From assembly GCA_910580225.1 (NCBI GenBank), contig CAJTXE010000042.1, positions 1 through 34,890 of the forward strand: a DNA stretch of 34,890 nucleotides. The letters are read 5' to 3'. The position numbers and the translations under genes were made by a program. The stretch is from an uncultured Acetatifactor sp. GTDB taxonomy: Bacteria > Bacillota > Clostridia > Lachnospirales > Lachnospiraceae. Positions 16,033 to 24,245 of the stretch are shown here, piece after piece (position 1 is the first letter of the stretch; each line of letters begins with the position of its first letter). The notes under the pieces were generated by a model. That model saw only the letters and a program-made list of their open reading frames with translations. It made no database searches and had not been told where the DNA came from.

Positions 16033-16827
16033 ATGAATTTTTTTACCGTGAATCATCTCACTGCCGGATACGGCAGCAAATCCGTCCTGAAGGATATTTC
16101 CTTCTCCCTGGACAGGGGATGCCTTCTGGGGATCCTGGGCGCCAACGGCAGCGGTAAGACCACCCTGTTAAAAGCCCTCTGCAATCTCCTTCCCCATGAA
16201 GGAAGCTGTACTTTGGAAGGAACCCCTCTGGAAAAACTAAAACCTGCACAGATGGCAAAGCTCTGCGGTTATATCCCCCAGAGAAGCGGCATCTCCCTGC
16301 ACATTTCCGCCCTGGATGTGGTCCTCATGGGCTTTAATCCCCACCTGGGTCTGTTGGAGCGTCCCACGGCCGCCATGAAAACCCAGGCCCTCCGCATGCT
16401 TGCCCTGACAGGTCTGGAGGGAAAAGAAGCGTCCGATTACCTGACCTTGAGCGAAGGGCAGAAGCAGCTTTGCATCCTGGCCAGAACCCTGTGTACGGGA
16501 AGCAGGCTCCTCTTTCTGGACGAACCGGAAAGCGCCTTGGACTTCCGCTTCCGTCACAGGATGCTGGAACTGCTGCAAAACTGGCTGCGCCAATCCTCCG
16601 GAGCGGCTGCGGTAAGCCTTCATGACCCTTTCCTGGCGCTGAATTACTGCCACAGGCTGCTGCTTCTCCGGGATGGAAGTCTTCTGGGATCTATTTCCCC
16701 TGAAACAGACCCTCCGGAACAAATGGAAGCCCTGCTCTCCCGCATCTACGGACCCATCAGCCTGGTTTCCTGCGCGGACCGCAGCGGCCAAAAACGCCTG
16801 GTCATGCTGAAAGAAGATTTTTGGTAA
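16033..16827 (+). CDS. ABC importer ATP-binding protein, FecE/BtuD type
   Basis: This 264-residue nucleotide-binding subunit has Walker A LGANGSGKTTLLKAL near residues 36-50 and a Q-loop (CGYIPQRSG). The signature is LSEGQKQLCILARTL, with E for the usual G and G for the second G. Walker B is LLFLDEPESALDF with the catalytic Glu, and the switch His is in VSLHDPF. It powers uptake through the FecCD permease. AGGGAG precedes the ATG, and the gene follows the permease after 119 bases. The changed signature (LSEGQ for LSGGQ) is still a functional variant in known ABC proteins. Confidence 0.92.
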   Translation: MNFFTVNHLTAGYGSKSVLKDISFSLDRGCLLGILGANGSGKTTLLKALCNLLPHEGSCTLEGTPLEKLKPAQMAKLCGYIPQRSGISLHISALDVVLMGFNPHLGLLERPTAAMKTQALRMLALTGLEGKEASDYLTLSEGQKQLCILARTLCTGSRLLFLDEPESALDFRFRHRMLELLQNWLRQSSGAAAVSLHDPFLALNYCHRLLLLRDGSLLGSISPETDPPEQMEALLSRIYGPISLVSCADRSGQKRLVMLKEDFW

Positions 16828-16854
16828 CAGTTCAGCGCCCTGTCCGAACTGTTA
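16824..16854 (+). other. Hairpin overlapping the ABC ATPase stop codon
   Basis: GTAACAGTTC (16824-16833) and GAACTGTTAC (16845-16854) form a perfect 10-base stem with an 11-base loop that includes the TAA stop. Only GATTT follows, so it is a poor terminator. It may limit read-through into the NTPase-MocA gene or stabilise the upstream message. Confidence 0.5.
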
Positions 16855-16918
16855 CGATTTCTGCCAATCAGACTTTGGTATACGTCTCACCCCAGAGGAA
16901 AGGAGTCGTTGAAGCGAT

Positions 16919-18202
16919 ATGAAGAATACCGAACCACCTGCATTCAGGCTCACTTCAGACTGTATCTGGAATTCTTTCCGGAGCAGCGGTAAAAAACATT
17001 TGATTCTCACCGGCGCCAGGAAAAGCGGCAAAACCACTCTCCTGTCGGAGCTTCTTTCCCGGATTGGCTCTCCTTCCCTTCCATGCCCGATTCCCGGCAT
17101 CACCACCTGGGCGGAACCCGGAAAGGCGGTTTATCTCAAAGAAAATACCACCGGGCAGACCGCATGCATCGGATTGTATGACGAATCCCTCCCGGGAATC
17201 AGAATACAGCAGCCCCCGCTGCACTCACCAAACCGGATTGAAATTGGCTTTACAAATGGTGATGGTGATCCTGATAATACTGCCCCGCCGCCTGCCGCCG
17301 GGAATAAAATGCGTCCCTGCGCGGAGGGCTTCCTGACCCTTGGCATCCCTGCCCTGGGACGCTGCGCGGAATCTGACAGCGAATTTGTTTCACTGGATGA
17401 AATCGGTTATCTGGAAAGTCAATACAATAATTCTGATAAACCGTTTACCTCAAATCCCCGGACTTGCCTGAAACAGGAAGAATCCCAATGTACGGAGATT
17501 TACCGTGAGGAAATCCGGAAATTAATGGCCTGCAAGCGCCTCCTTGCCGTAATCAGAAAGCAATCCCTGCCTTTCCTGGAGGAACTTAGCCATCGCGGCG
17601 ATGTCTTTCTTCTGGACCTGGATCAGCCTTTCGGGCGGTTGGGATGCGTTATCATGGCTTCCGGTGTGGGCAGGCGCTTTGGAGGCAATAAACTGATGGC
17701 GGATTTTCAGGGAAAGCCCCTGCTGCAATATGCTCTGGAAGCCACGGAGGGCATTTTTGCCAAGCGGATTGTAGTAACCCGTCATCAGGAGGCTGCGGCC
17801 TTTGTCCGTCTCCGGGGCGTGGAGGCGCTTCTTCATGACCTGCCCCACCGCAATGATACCGTCCGTTTGGGTCTTCAGGCAGTTTCGGAGGATGTGGAGG
17901 GATGCCTGTTCTGTCCGGGAGACCAACCCCTCCTGCGGCAGGAAACGGTGGCTTCCCTGGCCTTGAATGCCGTAAACGGGAAGGACGAAATCTGGCGCCC
18001 GGTTTGGGAAGACCGGGAAGGTGCTCCTGTGCTGTTTCCCAAATGGAGTTTCCCCAAGCTGCTGACGCTTCCGGAGGGCTGCGGCGGAAGTTTTCTAATC
18101 AAAAAATATCCCGGGCGGATACGCAGGGTACCCGTGCGGGATAAGTTTGAGCTTCAGGATATTGACAGCAGACAGGACCTGGAATTCCTGGAGAAGGGTT
18201 AG
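16919..18202 (+). CDS. Fused nucleoside-triphosphatase and MocA-like nucleotidyltransferase
   Basis: The 427-residue chain has two parts. Residues about 20-235 resemble the NTPase_1/THEP1 family: Walker A LILTGARKSGKTTLL, then PGITTWAEPGKAVYLKEN, FVSLDEIGYLESQ (Walker B) and LLAVIRKQSLPFLEEL. Residues about 240-427 are a MobA/MocA-like nucleotidyltransferase: GCVIMASGVGRRFGGNKLMA with the glycine-rich NTP loop and lysine, DTVRLGLQAV, and LFCPGDQPLL with the metal-binding Asp. MocA transfers CMP to molybdopterin to form the dinucleotide cofactor used by xanthine dehydrogenases, which fits the xdh genes nearby. It follows the ABC ATPase gene by 91 bases; AAAGGAG lies about 13 bases before the ATG, rather far. 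The NTPase part may act like MobB or a chaperone, which is inference. Confidence 0.8.
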   Translation: MKNTEPPAFRLTSDCIWNSFRSSGKKHLILTGARKSGKTTLLSELLSRIGSPSLPCPIPGITTWAEPGKAVYLKENTTGQTACIGLYDESLPGIRIQQPPLHSPNRIEIGFTNGDGDPDNTAPPPAAGNKMRPCAEGFLTLGIPALGRCAESDSEFVSLDEIGYLESQYNNSDKPFTSNPRTCLKQEESQCTEIYREEIRKLMACKRLLAVIRKQSLPFLEELSHRGDVFLLDLDQPFGRLGCVIMASGVGRRFGGNKLMADFQGKPLLQYALEATEGIFAKRIVVTRHQEAAAFVRLRGVEALLHDLPHRNDTVRLGLQAVSEDVEGCLFCPGDQPLLRQETVASLALNAVNGKDEIWRPVWEDREGAPVLFPKWSFPKLLTLPEGCGGSFLIKKYPGRIRRVPVRDKFELQDIDSRQDLEFLEKG

Positions 18203-18321
18203 GTTGTTGGCTGTCTGCTGTTTGGTTTTCCCATTCCGCTGAAGAGCTGCGGCAGAAAGAAATCCCGGCAGTCGCGGTTTCCTTTTTTGCAAGAACGTTG
18301 ATCCTCCTGTCTTTCCCCGGT

Positions 18322-18777
18322 TCACTGTTTCCGGTAGCTGTAAAACCGATATAACTTCTCTGTTTTATCGCCAATATCCTGATACAGCTTTTTCCCGGTC
18401 AGGACAAACCCGGCTTTTTCAATGGCCTTCCAGGAGGGAGCATTGTCTTCCCTGATGGCGGCAATGAGTTCATCCCATTTGTACTGTTGTAGGAAATATT
18501 GTGCATAGGCCTTGATTGCCTCCGCCGCATAACCCTGATTTCGATATTGTGCTCCCACAAAATACACAATGCCGACTTTTTCCAGATCTTCATAATACGT
18601 GCATCCAACGGAGCCGATTACTTTCCGGGTTTCTCTGTGTTCCATGGTATAGGCCATGTAATCTGCCGTGGGATCATCTTTGGCTGCCAGCTCCAGAGCC
18701 TCGGTCATCCATTCCTCCATCCAATTCTCCCCCTCTCTGTCAATCCAAATTTCAGTGAGACTGCCATCTGCAGCCAT
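18322..18777 (-). CDS. GNAT acetyltransferase, possibly N-terminally truncated
   Basis: This 151-residue product has the RimJ/RimL core: YTMEHRETRKVIGSVGCTYY, VYFVGAQYRNQGYAAEAIKA (acetyl-CoA loop Q/R-x-x-G-x-A) and EDNAPSWKAIEKAGFVLTGK. The first strand and helix usual in the family (a T-x-R-L-x-L-R segment) are missing. The ATG at 18777 has no ribosome site, and the frame is closed a few codons upstream by TAA. It is probably a gene that lost its 5' end, although the active core is whole. It lies 35 bases after the DUF1062 gene on the same strand. Confidence 0.65.
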   Translation of the reverse strand: MAADGSLTEIWIDREGENWMEEWMTEALELAAKDDPTADYMAYTMEHRETRKVIGSVGCTYYEDLEKVGIVYFVGAQYRNQGYAAEAIKAYAQYFLQQYKWDELIAAIREDNAPSWKAIEKAGFVLTGKKLYQDIGDKTEKLYRFYSYRKQ

Positions 18778-18812
18778 ATGGGGAAAAAAGAATCCCGTCT
18801 GCAGTTTTTAAA

Positions 18813-19421
18813 TCACGTATGATCATTCTGTCCGTTTTGATATACATAAACATCTCCTCCAACAATCTTGATTTCTATTTTCCCCTTCTCCAACATCGCT
18901 TTCACCTGGCTTCGGGACAATTCCAGAACCGCTGCAATCTGTTTTTCCGGACGGATATTCAGCCCATAGGGGTTATGAATGATAACCGGAATCTGCTCCT
19001 CCGGTCCGCCTTTTTCCATGCTGAACGGAACATCCTCCGAAGCGGCTGCCCCGCTCTCCCGCTGTCTGACAAAGTTATAATTTATCTTTTCCAGATCAAT
19101 ATCCGCCCTGTTTTTCCGAAACAGCTCCATGTTTTTGCCGTACATTTCCGCAAGCTCTTCGTCATTGTCCAGGAAACGCTGATACTCTTCTCTTGGTATG
19201 GAAGAAACCTTTCTCCGCTCATAAATCGCAAGATTCAGGGTATGTCTGCATTCCCTGCACTGGTAAATCAGCCAGACATCCAGTTTATTGCCGTTGGCGT
19301 TGACGCGGAATTTTTTCGTGTTTATAAAATGTGTCTTTCTGCCGCATTTCGGGCAGTTCCTGAACACCCAAAATGAGTCCTCCAGGACAATTTCGTATCT
19401 GATTTTCCTTAAATAGCTCAT
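18813..19421 (-). CDS. DUF1062 family zinc-ribbon protein
   Basis: The 202-residue protein matches what I know as DUF1062. It has an N-terminal zinc ribbon with CPKCGRKTHFINTKKFRVNA and a second CREC pair, then LNLAIYERRKVSSIPREEYQ. The C-terminal part (IAAVLELSRSQVKAMLEKGK) resembles a small helix-turn-helix or S4-like segment. The function is unknown; a nucleic-acid role is a guess from the ribbon and the C-terminal motif. AGAGGAG precedes the ATG, and a promoter with an overlapping palindrome lies upstream. Confidence 0.85.
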   Translation of the reverse strand: MSYLRKIRYEIVLEDSFWVFRNCPKCGRKTHFINTKKFRVNANGNKLDVWLIYQCRECRHTLNLAIYERRKVSSIPREEYQRFLDNDEELAEMYGKNMELFRKNRADIDLEKINYNFVRQRESGAAASEDVPFSMEKGGPEEQIPVIIHNPYGLNIRPEKQIAAVLELSRSQVKAMLEKGKIEIKIVGGDVYVYQNGQNDHT

Positions 19422-19451
19422 GACATCTCCTCTTTCAGTTCTGACTCTGAT

Positions 19452-19498
19452 GCATGGGCTATTACACGATTTACTTTTCTTTTATGCAATAGCCATGC
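19452..19498 (-). promoter_or_regulatory. Promoter and operator-like palindrome of the DUF1062 gene
   Basis: On the minus strand TTGCAT (19484-19489), a 17-base spacer and TGTAAT (19461-19466) form a promoter. GCATGGGCTATT (19452-19463) is nearly the inverse of AATAGCCATGC (19488-19498), lacking one base. The arms overlap the -10 box and flank the -35 box, which suggests a repressor site, possibly for the DUF1062 protein itself. Confidence 0.5.
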
Positions 19499-19710
19499 TA
19501 TGCATAATAAACGGGTGTGGTCATAGCGCTTTCTCCTCTCAACAATATTTTCCCATCATTCCACTTCTCCACAGGCCAGCAGGTTATCTTTTCCCATGCC
19601 GCACATAGGGATTGGAATGCCCTGGGACCTGTGAGAGCTTGCTGCCATTTTCAACAAGCTCCCCTATAGCGTAACATATGTAAATCCGGGCTTCCACCTC
19701 ATACATTTTT
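19499..19710. other. Intergenic DNA without a recognised gene
   Basis: Between the DUF1062 promoter and the two terminator-like hairpins of the permease side I see no convincing gene. A 71-codon minus-strand frame from 19799 to 19584 has no ribosome site or family signature. Confidence 0.4.
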
Positions 19711-19747
19711 AGAAAAAAACAGGACCCGACGTTTTCTGTCCAGGTCC
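19711..19747 (-). terminator. Second terminator-like hairpin downstream of the permease
   Basis: On the minus strand GGACC (19743-19747) pairs with GGTCC (19722-19726), followed by TG and seven T. It lies about 100 bases beyond the first terminator. It could be a back-up terminator or end a short independent RNA. Confidence 0.5.
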
Positions 19748-19816
19748 GGATAAACAGCCGGAACCCCCTGCCCTGGAAATCTATTTTGGGGAAGTCCACT
19801 CAGAATTAGAACACAC

Positions 19817-19851
19817 AAAAGGGAGCCTAAGTCGTTACAGACCCGGCTCCC
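19817..19851 (-). terminator. Intrinsic terminator of the purine permease gene
   Basis: On the minus strand GGGAGCC (19845-19851) pairs with GGCTCCC (19821-19827) across 17 bases and is followed by TTTTGTG. It lies about 40 bases after the permease stop codon. Confidence 0.75.
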
Positions 19852-19892
19852 CATATCAGAACAAACAACCCGTTTCGTAAACTCCCTTTTCT

Positions 19893-21290
19893 TTACGCTT
19901 CCTTCTCCTTCGGCAGCAAAATGTTCAGCAGAATGGCCACCATGGCTGCGGGAACAATGCCGGAACCGCCGAAAATCAACTGAACGGCCTGGGGCGTATT
20001 GGCCAGAATGCCGGAGTTGGCTCCCATGCCGTATCCCACGCCCAGGGCAACCGCCACAATGGAAAGATTTCTGGAGTTTAAAGGCTCCTTGGTAATCAGC
20101 TGAATACCGCTGATGACAATGGAGGCGAACATCATCACTGCAGCGCCGCCCAGAACAGACTGGGGCATAATGGAAACCAGGGCGCCCAGTTTGGGACACA
20201 ATCCGCAGAGAATCAGGAAGATGGCTCCTGTGGCCAGTGCGAAGCGGTTGACTACTCTGGTCATTGCCACCAGACCCACGTTCTGGCTGAAGGAGGTATT
20301 GGGCAGCACGCCGAACAGCGCCGCAAAACTGGAGCCCAGACCATCGCAGGTAACGCCTCCCGACAGCTCCTTATCCGTTGCCTCCCGTCCCAGGCCGCCT
20401 TCCATCACACCGGAAATATCTCCCACAGTCTCCACTGCCGTAACCACAAACATAATCAGCACCGGAACGATGGCCCGCATGTCAAACACAGGCTTCACCG
20501 GCATCAGCTTGGGAATCTCAAACCAGGGCGCATCCGCAACCTTCTGCCAGTTCAAAACCCAGGCCTTGGTATACTCCGCGCCTTCCGCAGTAACGCCTGT
20601 GGTGGGCAGTACCAGTCCCATGATCATGGCTGCAATATACCCGCAGATAATCCCCAGTAAAATGGAGGAAGAGCTTAGCACGCCCTTTGTGCCGTGTTTA
20701 AAAAGCAAAATCACAATCAGAACAAACAGGGCAAGACAGAGATTTTCCACGGAGCCGAAATCTTTGGCATTGTTGCCGCCTCCGAAGGTATTGATCCCCA
20801 CGGAAATCAGACTCAAACCGATGGACAAAACCACAGTACCCGTGACAACGGCGGGGAAAAATCTGCGCAGGGGCTTCAGGAAGAATCCCAATACCGTCTC
20901 CATCAGGCCTCCCAGAATGGAAGCGCCCATAATGGCTCCGTATGCGATGACCCCGCCCCCCATACTGGATGCCACGCTGTTGAACACGCCGATAAAGCCG
21001 GAGGATGTCCCCATGATAATGGGAACCTTGCCGCCGATTGGCCCTATGGCAAAAAGCTGCACCAAAGTCACCAGTCCCGCCACCAACATGGCATTCTGGA
21101 GAAGACTTAACTGCAGGGAGGCGAATTCCCCGCCCGCAATGCCGCAGGCCCCGGTAATGATCAGCAGCGGCGTCAAATTGCCCACGAACATGGCAAGCAC
21201 ATGCTGCAGTCCCAGAGGAATTGCCTGGCGCAGGGGCATCTTACCGTCCAGTTTGAAAGCGGCTTCTGAAAGTTGTAAATTGTTTTTCAT
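19893..21290 (-). CDS. NCS2 family xanthine/purine permease
   Basis: This 465-residue membrane protein has about twelve to fourteen hydrophobic segments, typical of nucleobase:cation symporter-2. Diagnostic motifs are VTAVETVGDISGVMEG (the substrate-binding Glu region), LGSSFAALFGVLPNTSFSQN and NVGLVAMTRVVNRFALATGA, which is the PbuX/UapA-like xanthine/urate branch rather than the UraA branch. AAAGGA precedes the ATG. It would bring xanthine or a related purine into the cell for the xanthine phosphoribosyltransferase encoded nearby and for the xdh-type enzyme. An AT-rich leader of 172 bases precedes it, with no purine riboswitch recognised. A good terminator follows. Confidence 0.88.
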   Translation of the reverse strand: MKNNLQLSEAAFKLDGKMPLRQAIPLGLQHVLAMFVGNLTPLLIITGACGIAGGEFASLQLSLLQNAMLVAGLVTLVQLFAIGPIGGKVPIIMGTSSGFIGVFNSVASSMGGGVIAYGAIMGASILGGLMETVLGFFLKPLRRFFPAVVTGTVVLSIGLSLISVGINTFGGGNNAKDFGSVENLCLALFVLIVILLFKHGTKGVLSSSSILLGIICGYIAAMIMGLVLPTTGVTAEGAEYTKAWVLNWQKVADAPWFEIPKLMPVKPVFDMRAIVPVLIMFVVTAVETVGDISGVMEGGLGREATDKELSGGVTCDGLGSSFAALFGVLPNTSFSQNVGLVAMTRVVNRFALATGAIFLILCGLCPKLGALVSIMPQSVLGGAAVMMFASIVISGIQLITKEPLNSRNLSIVAVALGVGYGMGANSGILANTPQAVQLIFGGSGIVPAAMVAILLNILLPKEKEA

Positions 21291-21462
21291 TGGTGAATCC
21301 TTTCTTATGTATGGTTTTATTTATGACTGCTCTATTTTGCCGAATTTATTGAACTAAATGTATTTAGGTAAATTTATTTTGTTAAAGCCATTTCGTTAAT
21401 TCTATTTTGTTTTATCAATTTCGTTTTACCTATGGAAATGGTTCTTTGTGTATGGTTTGGGG

Positions 21463-22011
21463 TTATGTACATTTTTCATTCTGCTCTCTGTCATAGCAAT
21501 AACCGTCAGGAATTCTGATATAGGCTCTGATATGCGCATCCCTTGGGCGCTGTACAATCCGCGATATATTATCGTGAAAAGTATTTCCCTCTGCCGCCGT
21601 GATTGTATCCCCATCCGCTTTCAGTACAATACCGATATGGTCATGCTCCTGATTGATAAACACATTGTCATACAGCACAATATCTCCCGGTTCCGGAAGG
21701 AAGTCTTCTTCCCTTTTGTGATATTCTATCCGTCTGTCTCCCACTGCATATTCTTCCCAACCGCCGCAGCCTGCCAGACTGCAGGTTCTGCACTCCCGGG
21801 GGCTGTATGGAATCTGAAAACCTGCTTCAACACAGCAGTAATACACGAACGCTGCGCACCACAATCTGTCCGCATCCTGAAGGTTCCATTTGGGAAAATG
21901 TCTGACAATGGGTTCAATATTGGATTCTTTCCCTTCCAGATATCCGTGAAAGGGCATTTGGGCCTTTTCTGCGGCAATTTCAGCCAGTCTTTTTCTTGTT
22001 CCGCTCTCCAT
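21463..22011 (-). CDS. CHAP/NlpC-type amidohydrolase-like protein
   Basis: The 182-residue protein has the layout of a CHAP domain: DADRLWCAAFVYYCCVEAGF with the presumed catalytic Cys, LPEPGDIVLYDN, and EHDHIGIVLKADGDTITAAE with the His. CHAP proteins cleave peptidoglycan peptides or related amides. No signal peptide or cell-wall anchor is visible, so it may act inside the cell or on another substrate. GGGAGG precedes the ATG. It lies 56 bases after xpt on the same strand and may be co-transcribed with it; no functional link is evident. Confidence 0.75.
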   Translation of the reverse strand: MESGTRKRLAEIAAEKAQMPFHGYLEGKESNIEPIVRHFPKWNLQDADRLWCAAFVYYCCVEAGFQIPYSPRECRTCSLAGCGGWEEYAVGDRRIEYHKREEDFLPEPGDIVLYDNVFINQEHDHIGIVLKADGDTITAAEGNTFHDNISRIVQRPRDAHIRAYIRIPDGYCYDREQNEKCT

Positions 22012-22067
22012 TCTGTCCTCCCTAAGTCCGGAATCATCCCTTGACCGTCAAAATTCGCATTCCCCGC

Positions 22068-22649
22068 TTACTGCTGCCGGAACTGAATAGTCCCCGTTTC
22101 CGCATCCATGGAGTCCACAATGGCCAGGGATTCCAGATGATAGCCCAGATTCCGGATCACCCTGCCGCCGATCTGAAATCCTTTTTCCACCGCAATGCCC
22201 AGGCCCTCCACGACGGCGCCTGCGGATTCCGCTATGGAGATCAGCCCCTGAAGGGCACAGCCATTGGCCAGAAAGTCATCAATGATCAGAACATGGTCTT
22301 CCGGGCCAAGGAACTTTTTGGACACAATCACCTGATTCTTGTTCTTGTGGGTGAAGGACTCCACCTCCGCCACATACATTTCTCCCTCAATATTGATGGA
22401 TTTGGACTTCTTAGCAAAAACCATAGGCACCCCGAATTCATTGGCCACGGGGTAAGCGATGGCGATTCCAGACGCCTCTATGGTCAGCACCTTGGTCACC
22501 TGCTTGCGGGCAAACCGGCGGTGAAACTCCCTGCCGATCTCGTTCATCAGAGAAATGTCCATCTGATGATTCAGAAAACTGTCCACCTTTAAGACATTGC
22601 CCGGCTTCACAATGCCGTCCTTTGCAATTCTCTCTTCCAGAAAATTCAT
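22068..22649 (-). CDS. xpt: Xanthine phosphoribosyltransferase
   Basis: At 193 residues this is the normal Xpt length. MNFLEERIAKDGIV, VDSFLNHQMDISLMNEIG, TIEASGIAIAYPVANEFGVP and the PRPP-binding motif VLIIDDFLANGCALQGLI agree with the Bacillus enzyme. It converts xanthine and PRPP to XMP in the purine salvage pathway. The ATG at 22649 is used because AGGAGG sits eight bases upstream; an in-frame start at 22685 would precede the ribosome site. The purine permease gene lies downstream on the same strand with the CHAP gene between. No guanine/xanthine riboswitch was recognised in the short leader, although xpt genes often have one. Confidence 0.94.
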   Translation of the reverse strand: MNFLEERIAKDGIVKPGNVLKVDSFLNHQMDISLMNEIGREFHRRFARKQVTKVLTIEASGIAIAYPVANEFGVPMVFAKKSKSINIEGEMYVAEVESFTHKNKNQVIVSKKFLGPEDHVLIIDDFLANGCALQGLISIAESAGAVVEGLGIAVEKGFQIGGRVIRNLGYHLESLAIVDSMDAETGTIQFRQQ

Positions 22650-22734
22650 CTGTCGTACCTCCTGTGTAGGTTCACAGTATAGCATATTCCCGTTGAGTTG
22701 TCATCTTTTTTTCGCAAAAAACCTCTCTGTTTTC

Positions 22735-24063
22735 TCACAGATTGCAGCACTTCCTCCAGGTCCCCCTGAAATACCGTCCTGCAAAGCAGCAGACTCGGAA
22801 GATCCAGTCAGCAACCATGGCCATCCAAACACCCACAGCCCCCATACCCATAGAAACACCAAATACAAGGCTTAACCCGATGCGGAATAGAACCATAGAA
22901 AAAATCGCAATTGTCATGGTGTATTTCACATCATTACATGCCCGAAGCATATTAGGTAACACAAAAGAAGCCGGCCAAAGTAGAATCGCCAGGCCATCGT
23001 GAATCATCACAAGGATATAAGCAAGCTCTGTTGCCTCCGCCCCCAGACCGTAGAGCCCTAAAATCGGATGAAGAAAAATCAGGATCAGACTGTTGATCAC
23101 TGCTGTTGCACCATAAGTAATCAGCAAAAGCTTCTTCGTATAATACCGGACTTGTGTAAGATCCCCCGCCCCAACGCATTGCCCAATCACGGTAATCATG
23201 GCCAGGTTCATACCCTGCCCTATAATACAGCCCATGCTGTCCAGACTGTTGGCTACACCATTGGCAGCAATCTGCGCCGTACCGAAACCTGCGATAATAC
23301 TTACCACAATCACCCGTCCCAATTGAAAAATACCGTTCTCAACACCGCTTGGAATACCGATATAGAGAATCTTCTTAATCATATCCCATTCAAACCCGAA
23401 TCGCTCTCTTTTCAAATGAATCAGATTATCCGGATTTTTCAACAGAATATAAAGACACAATCCCGCCACCGCTCTGGATGCCAGTGACGGCACCGCTACC
23501 CCTGCCACCCCCATTTTCAGGCCGAATACACAGATGGCATTACCACCTACGTTGATGATGTTCATCAGAACGGACACCTTCAATGTAATCTGCGAATTCC
23601 CCATGGATCGAAACAACGCCCCACAGGCATTGTAAACAGCAAGAAACGGGAATGACATCGCAGAGATGATCAAGTAGAGAATCGCATTGTGCATCACGTC
23701 CTCTTCAATTTTTCCGAAAAACAGATTCAGGATAAGTCGATGCCCCAATATAACCAAAAAGGAAACCACTATGGTAATCAAAGCATTGACCCAGAGAAGC
23801 TGTTTTGCAGAACGGCATGCTTCCTCCTGACTGGAAGCCCCAATGAACTGGCTGGTAACCACAGCCCCCCCGGTGGCCAAGGCAGCTAATATACTGATGA
23901 TAAGGTTGTTGAACATGTCCACCAGAGAAACTCCGGAAACTGCAGCCTCGCCCACAGAGGAAATCATCATGGTATCTGCCATGCCAACTGTAATGGCCAG
24001 TGCCTGCTCCAAAATCAGCGGAATAATCAGCTTTTTTAAATTCTGATTGGAAAAAATCATCAT
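22735..24063 (-). CDS. Second MATE family efflux transporter
   Basis: The 442-residue protein has about twelve hydrophobic segments and the MATE N-terminal pattern LKKLIIPLILEQALAITVGM, ADTMMISSVGEAAVSGVSLV and a second-half repeat near MIKKILYIGIPSGVENGIFQ. It is not a close copy of the other MATE protein in the window. GAGAGGAGGGAC precedes two adjacent ATGs at 24063 and 24060; either could be used. It stands alone with its own promoter, divergent from an XRE regulator, which makes that regulator a good candidate for its control. Confidence 0.92.
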   Translation of the reverse strand: MMIFSNQNLKKLIIPLILEQALAITVGMADTMMISSVGEAAVSGVSLVDMFNNLIISILAALATGGAVVTSQFIGASSQEEACRSAKQLLWVNALITIVVSFLVILGHRLILNLFFGKIEEDVMHNAILYLIISAMSFPFLAVYNACGALFRSMGNSQITLKVSVLMNIINVGGNAICVFGLKMGVAGVAVPSLASRAVAGLCLYILLKNPDNLIHLKRERFGFEWDMIKKILYIGIPSGVENGIFQLGRVIVVSIIAGFGTAQIAANGVANSLDSMGCIIGQGMNLAMITVIGQCVGAGDLTQVRYYTKKLLLITYGATAVINSLILIFLHPILGLYGLGAEATELAYILVMIHDGLAILLWPASFVLPNMLRACNDVKYTMTIAIFSMVLFRIGLSLVFGVSMGMGAVGVWMAMVADWIFRVCCFAGRYFRGTWRKCCNL

Positions 24064-24170
24064 GTCCCTCCTCCTCTCTTCGATACTCATAATATCAGAC
24101 AATACTTTGTGAAACAATGCTCATCCATCTGCCTACCCTTTCGTTCTGCGCACTTCTGGTCATTAAGATT

Positions 24171-24199
24171 ATTCTAACATGAAAATATGGCTGATTCAA
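24171..24199 (-). promoter_or_regulatory. Promoter of the second MATE gene
   Basis: On the minus strand TTGAAT (24194-24199), a 17-base spacer and TAGAAT (24171-24176) lie about 110 bases before the MATE start. Confidence 0.6.
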
Positions 24200-24245
24200 T
24201 CTGAACTTGACCTACGGATTATCTCATTTGTAACGTTTATAACCA

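Noticed and set aside
16919..17620. N-terminal half of the MocA fusion as a YqeC-type selenium-dependent hydroxylase accessory protein
   Set aside because: The DEIGYLE Walker B and the GITT strand agree better with the NTPase_1/THEP1 family.
21291..21462. Possible purine riboswitch upstream of the permease, because of TATGGTTTGGGG on the plus strand
   Set aside because: The match is on the wrong strand for the permease, and the conserved loops and P1 pairing are absent.
22650..22734. Leader of xpt as a guanine/xanthine riboswitch
   Set aside because: Too short and without the conserved core sequence.
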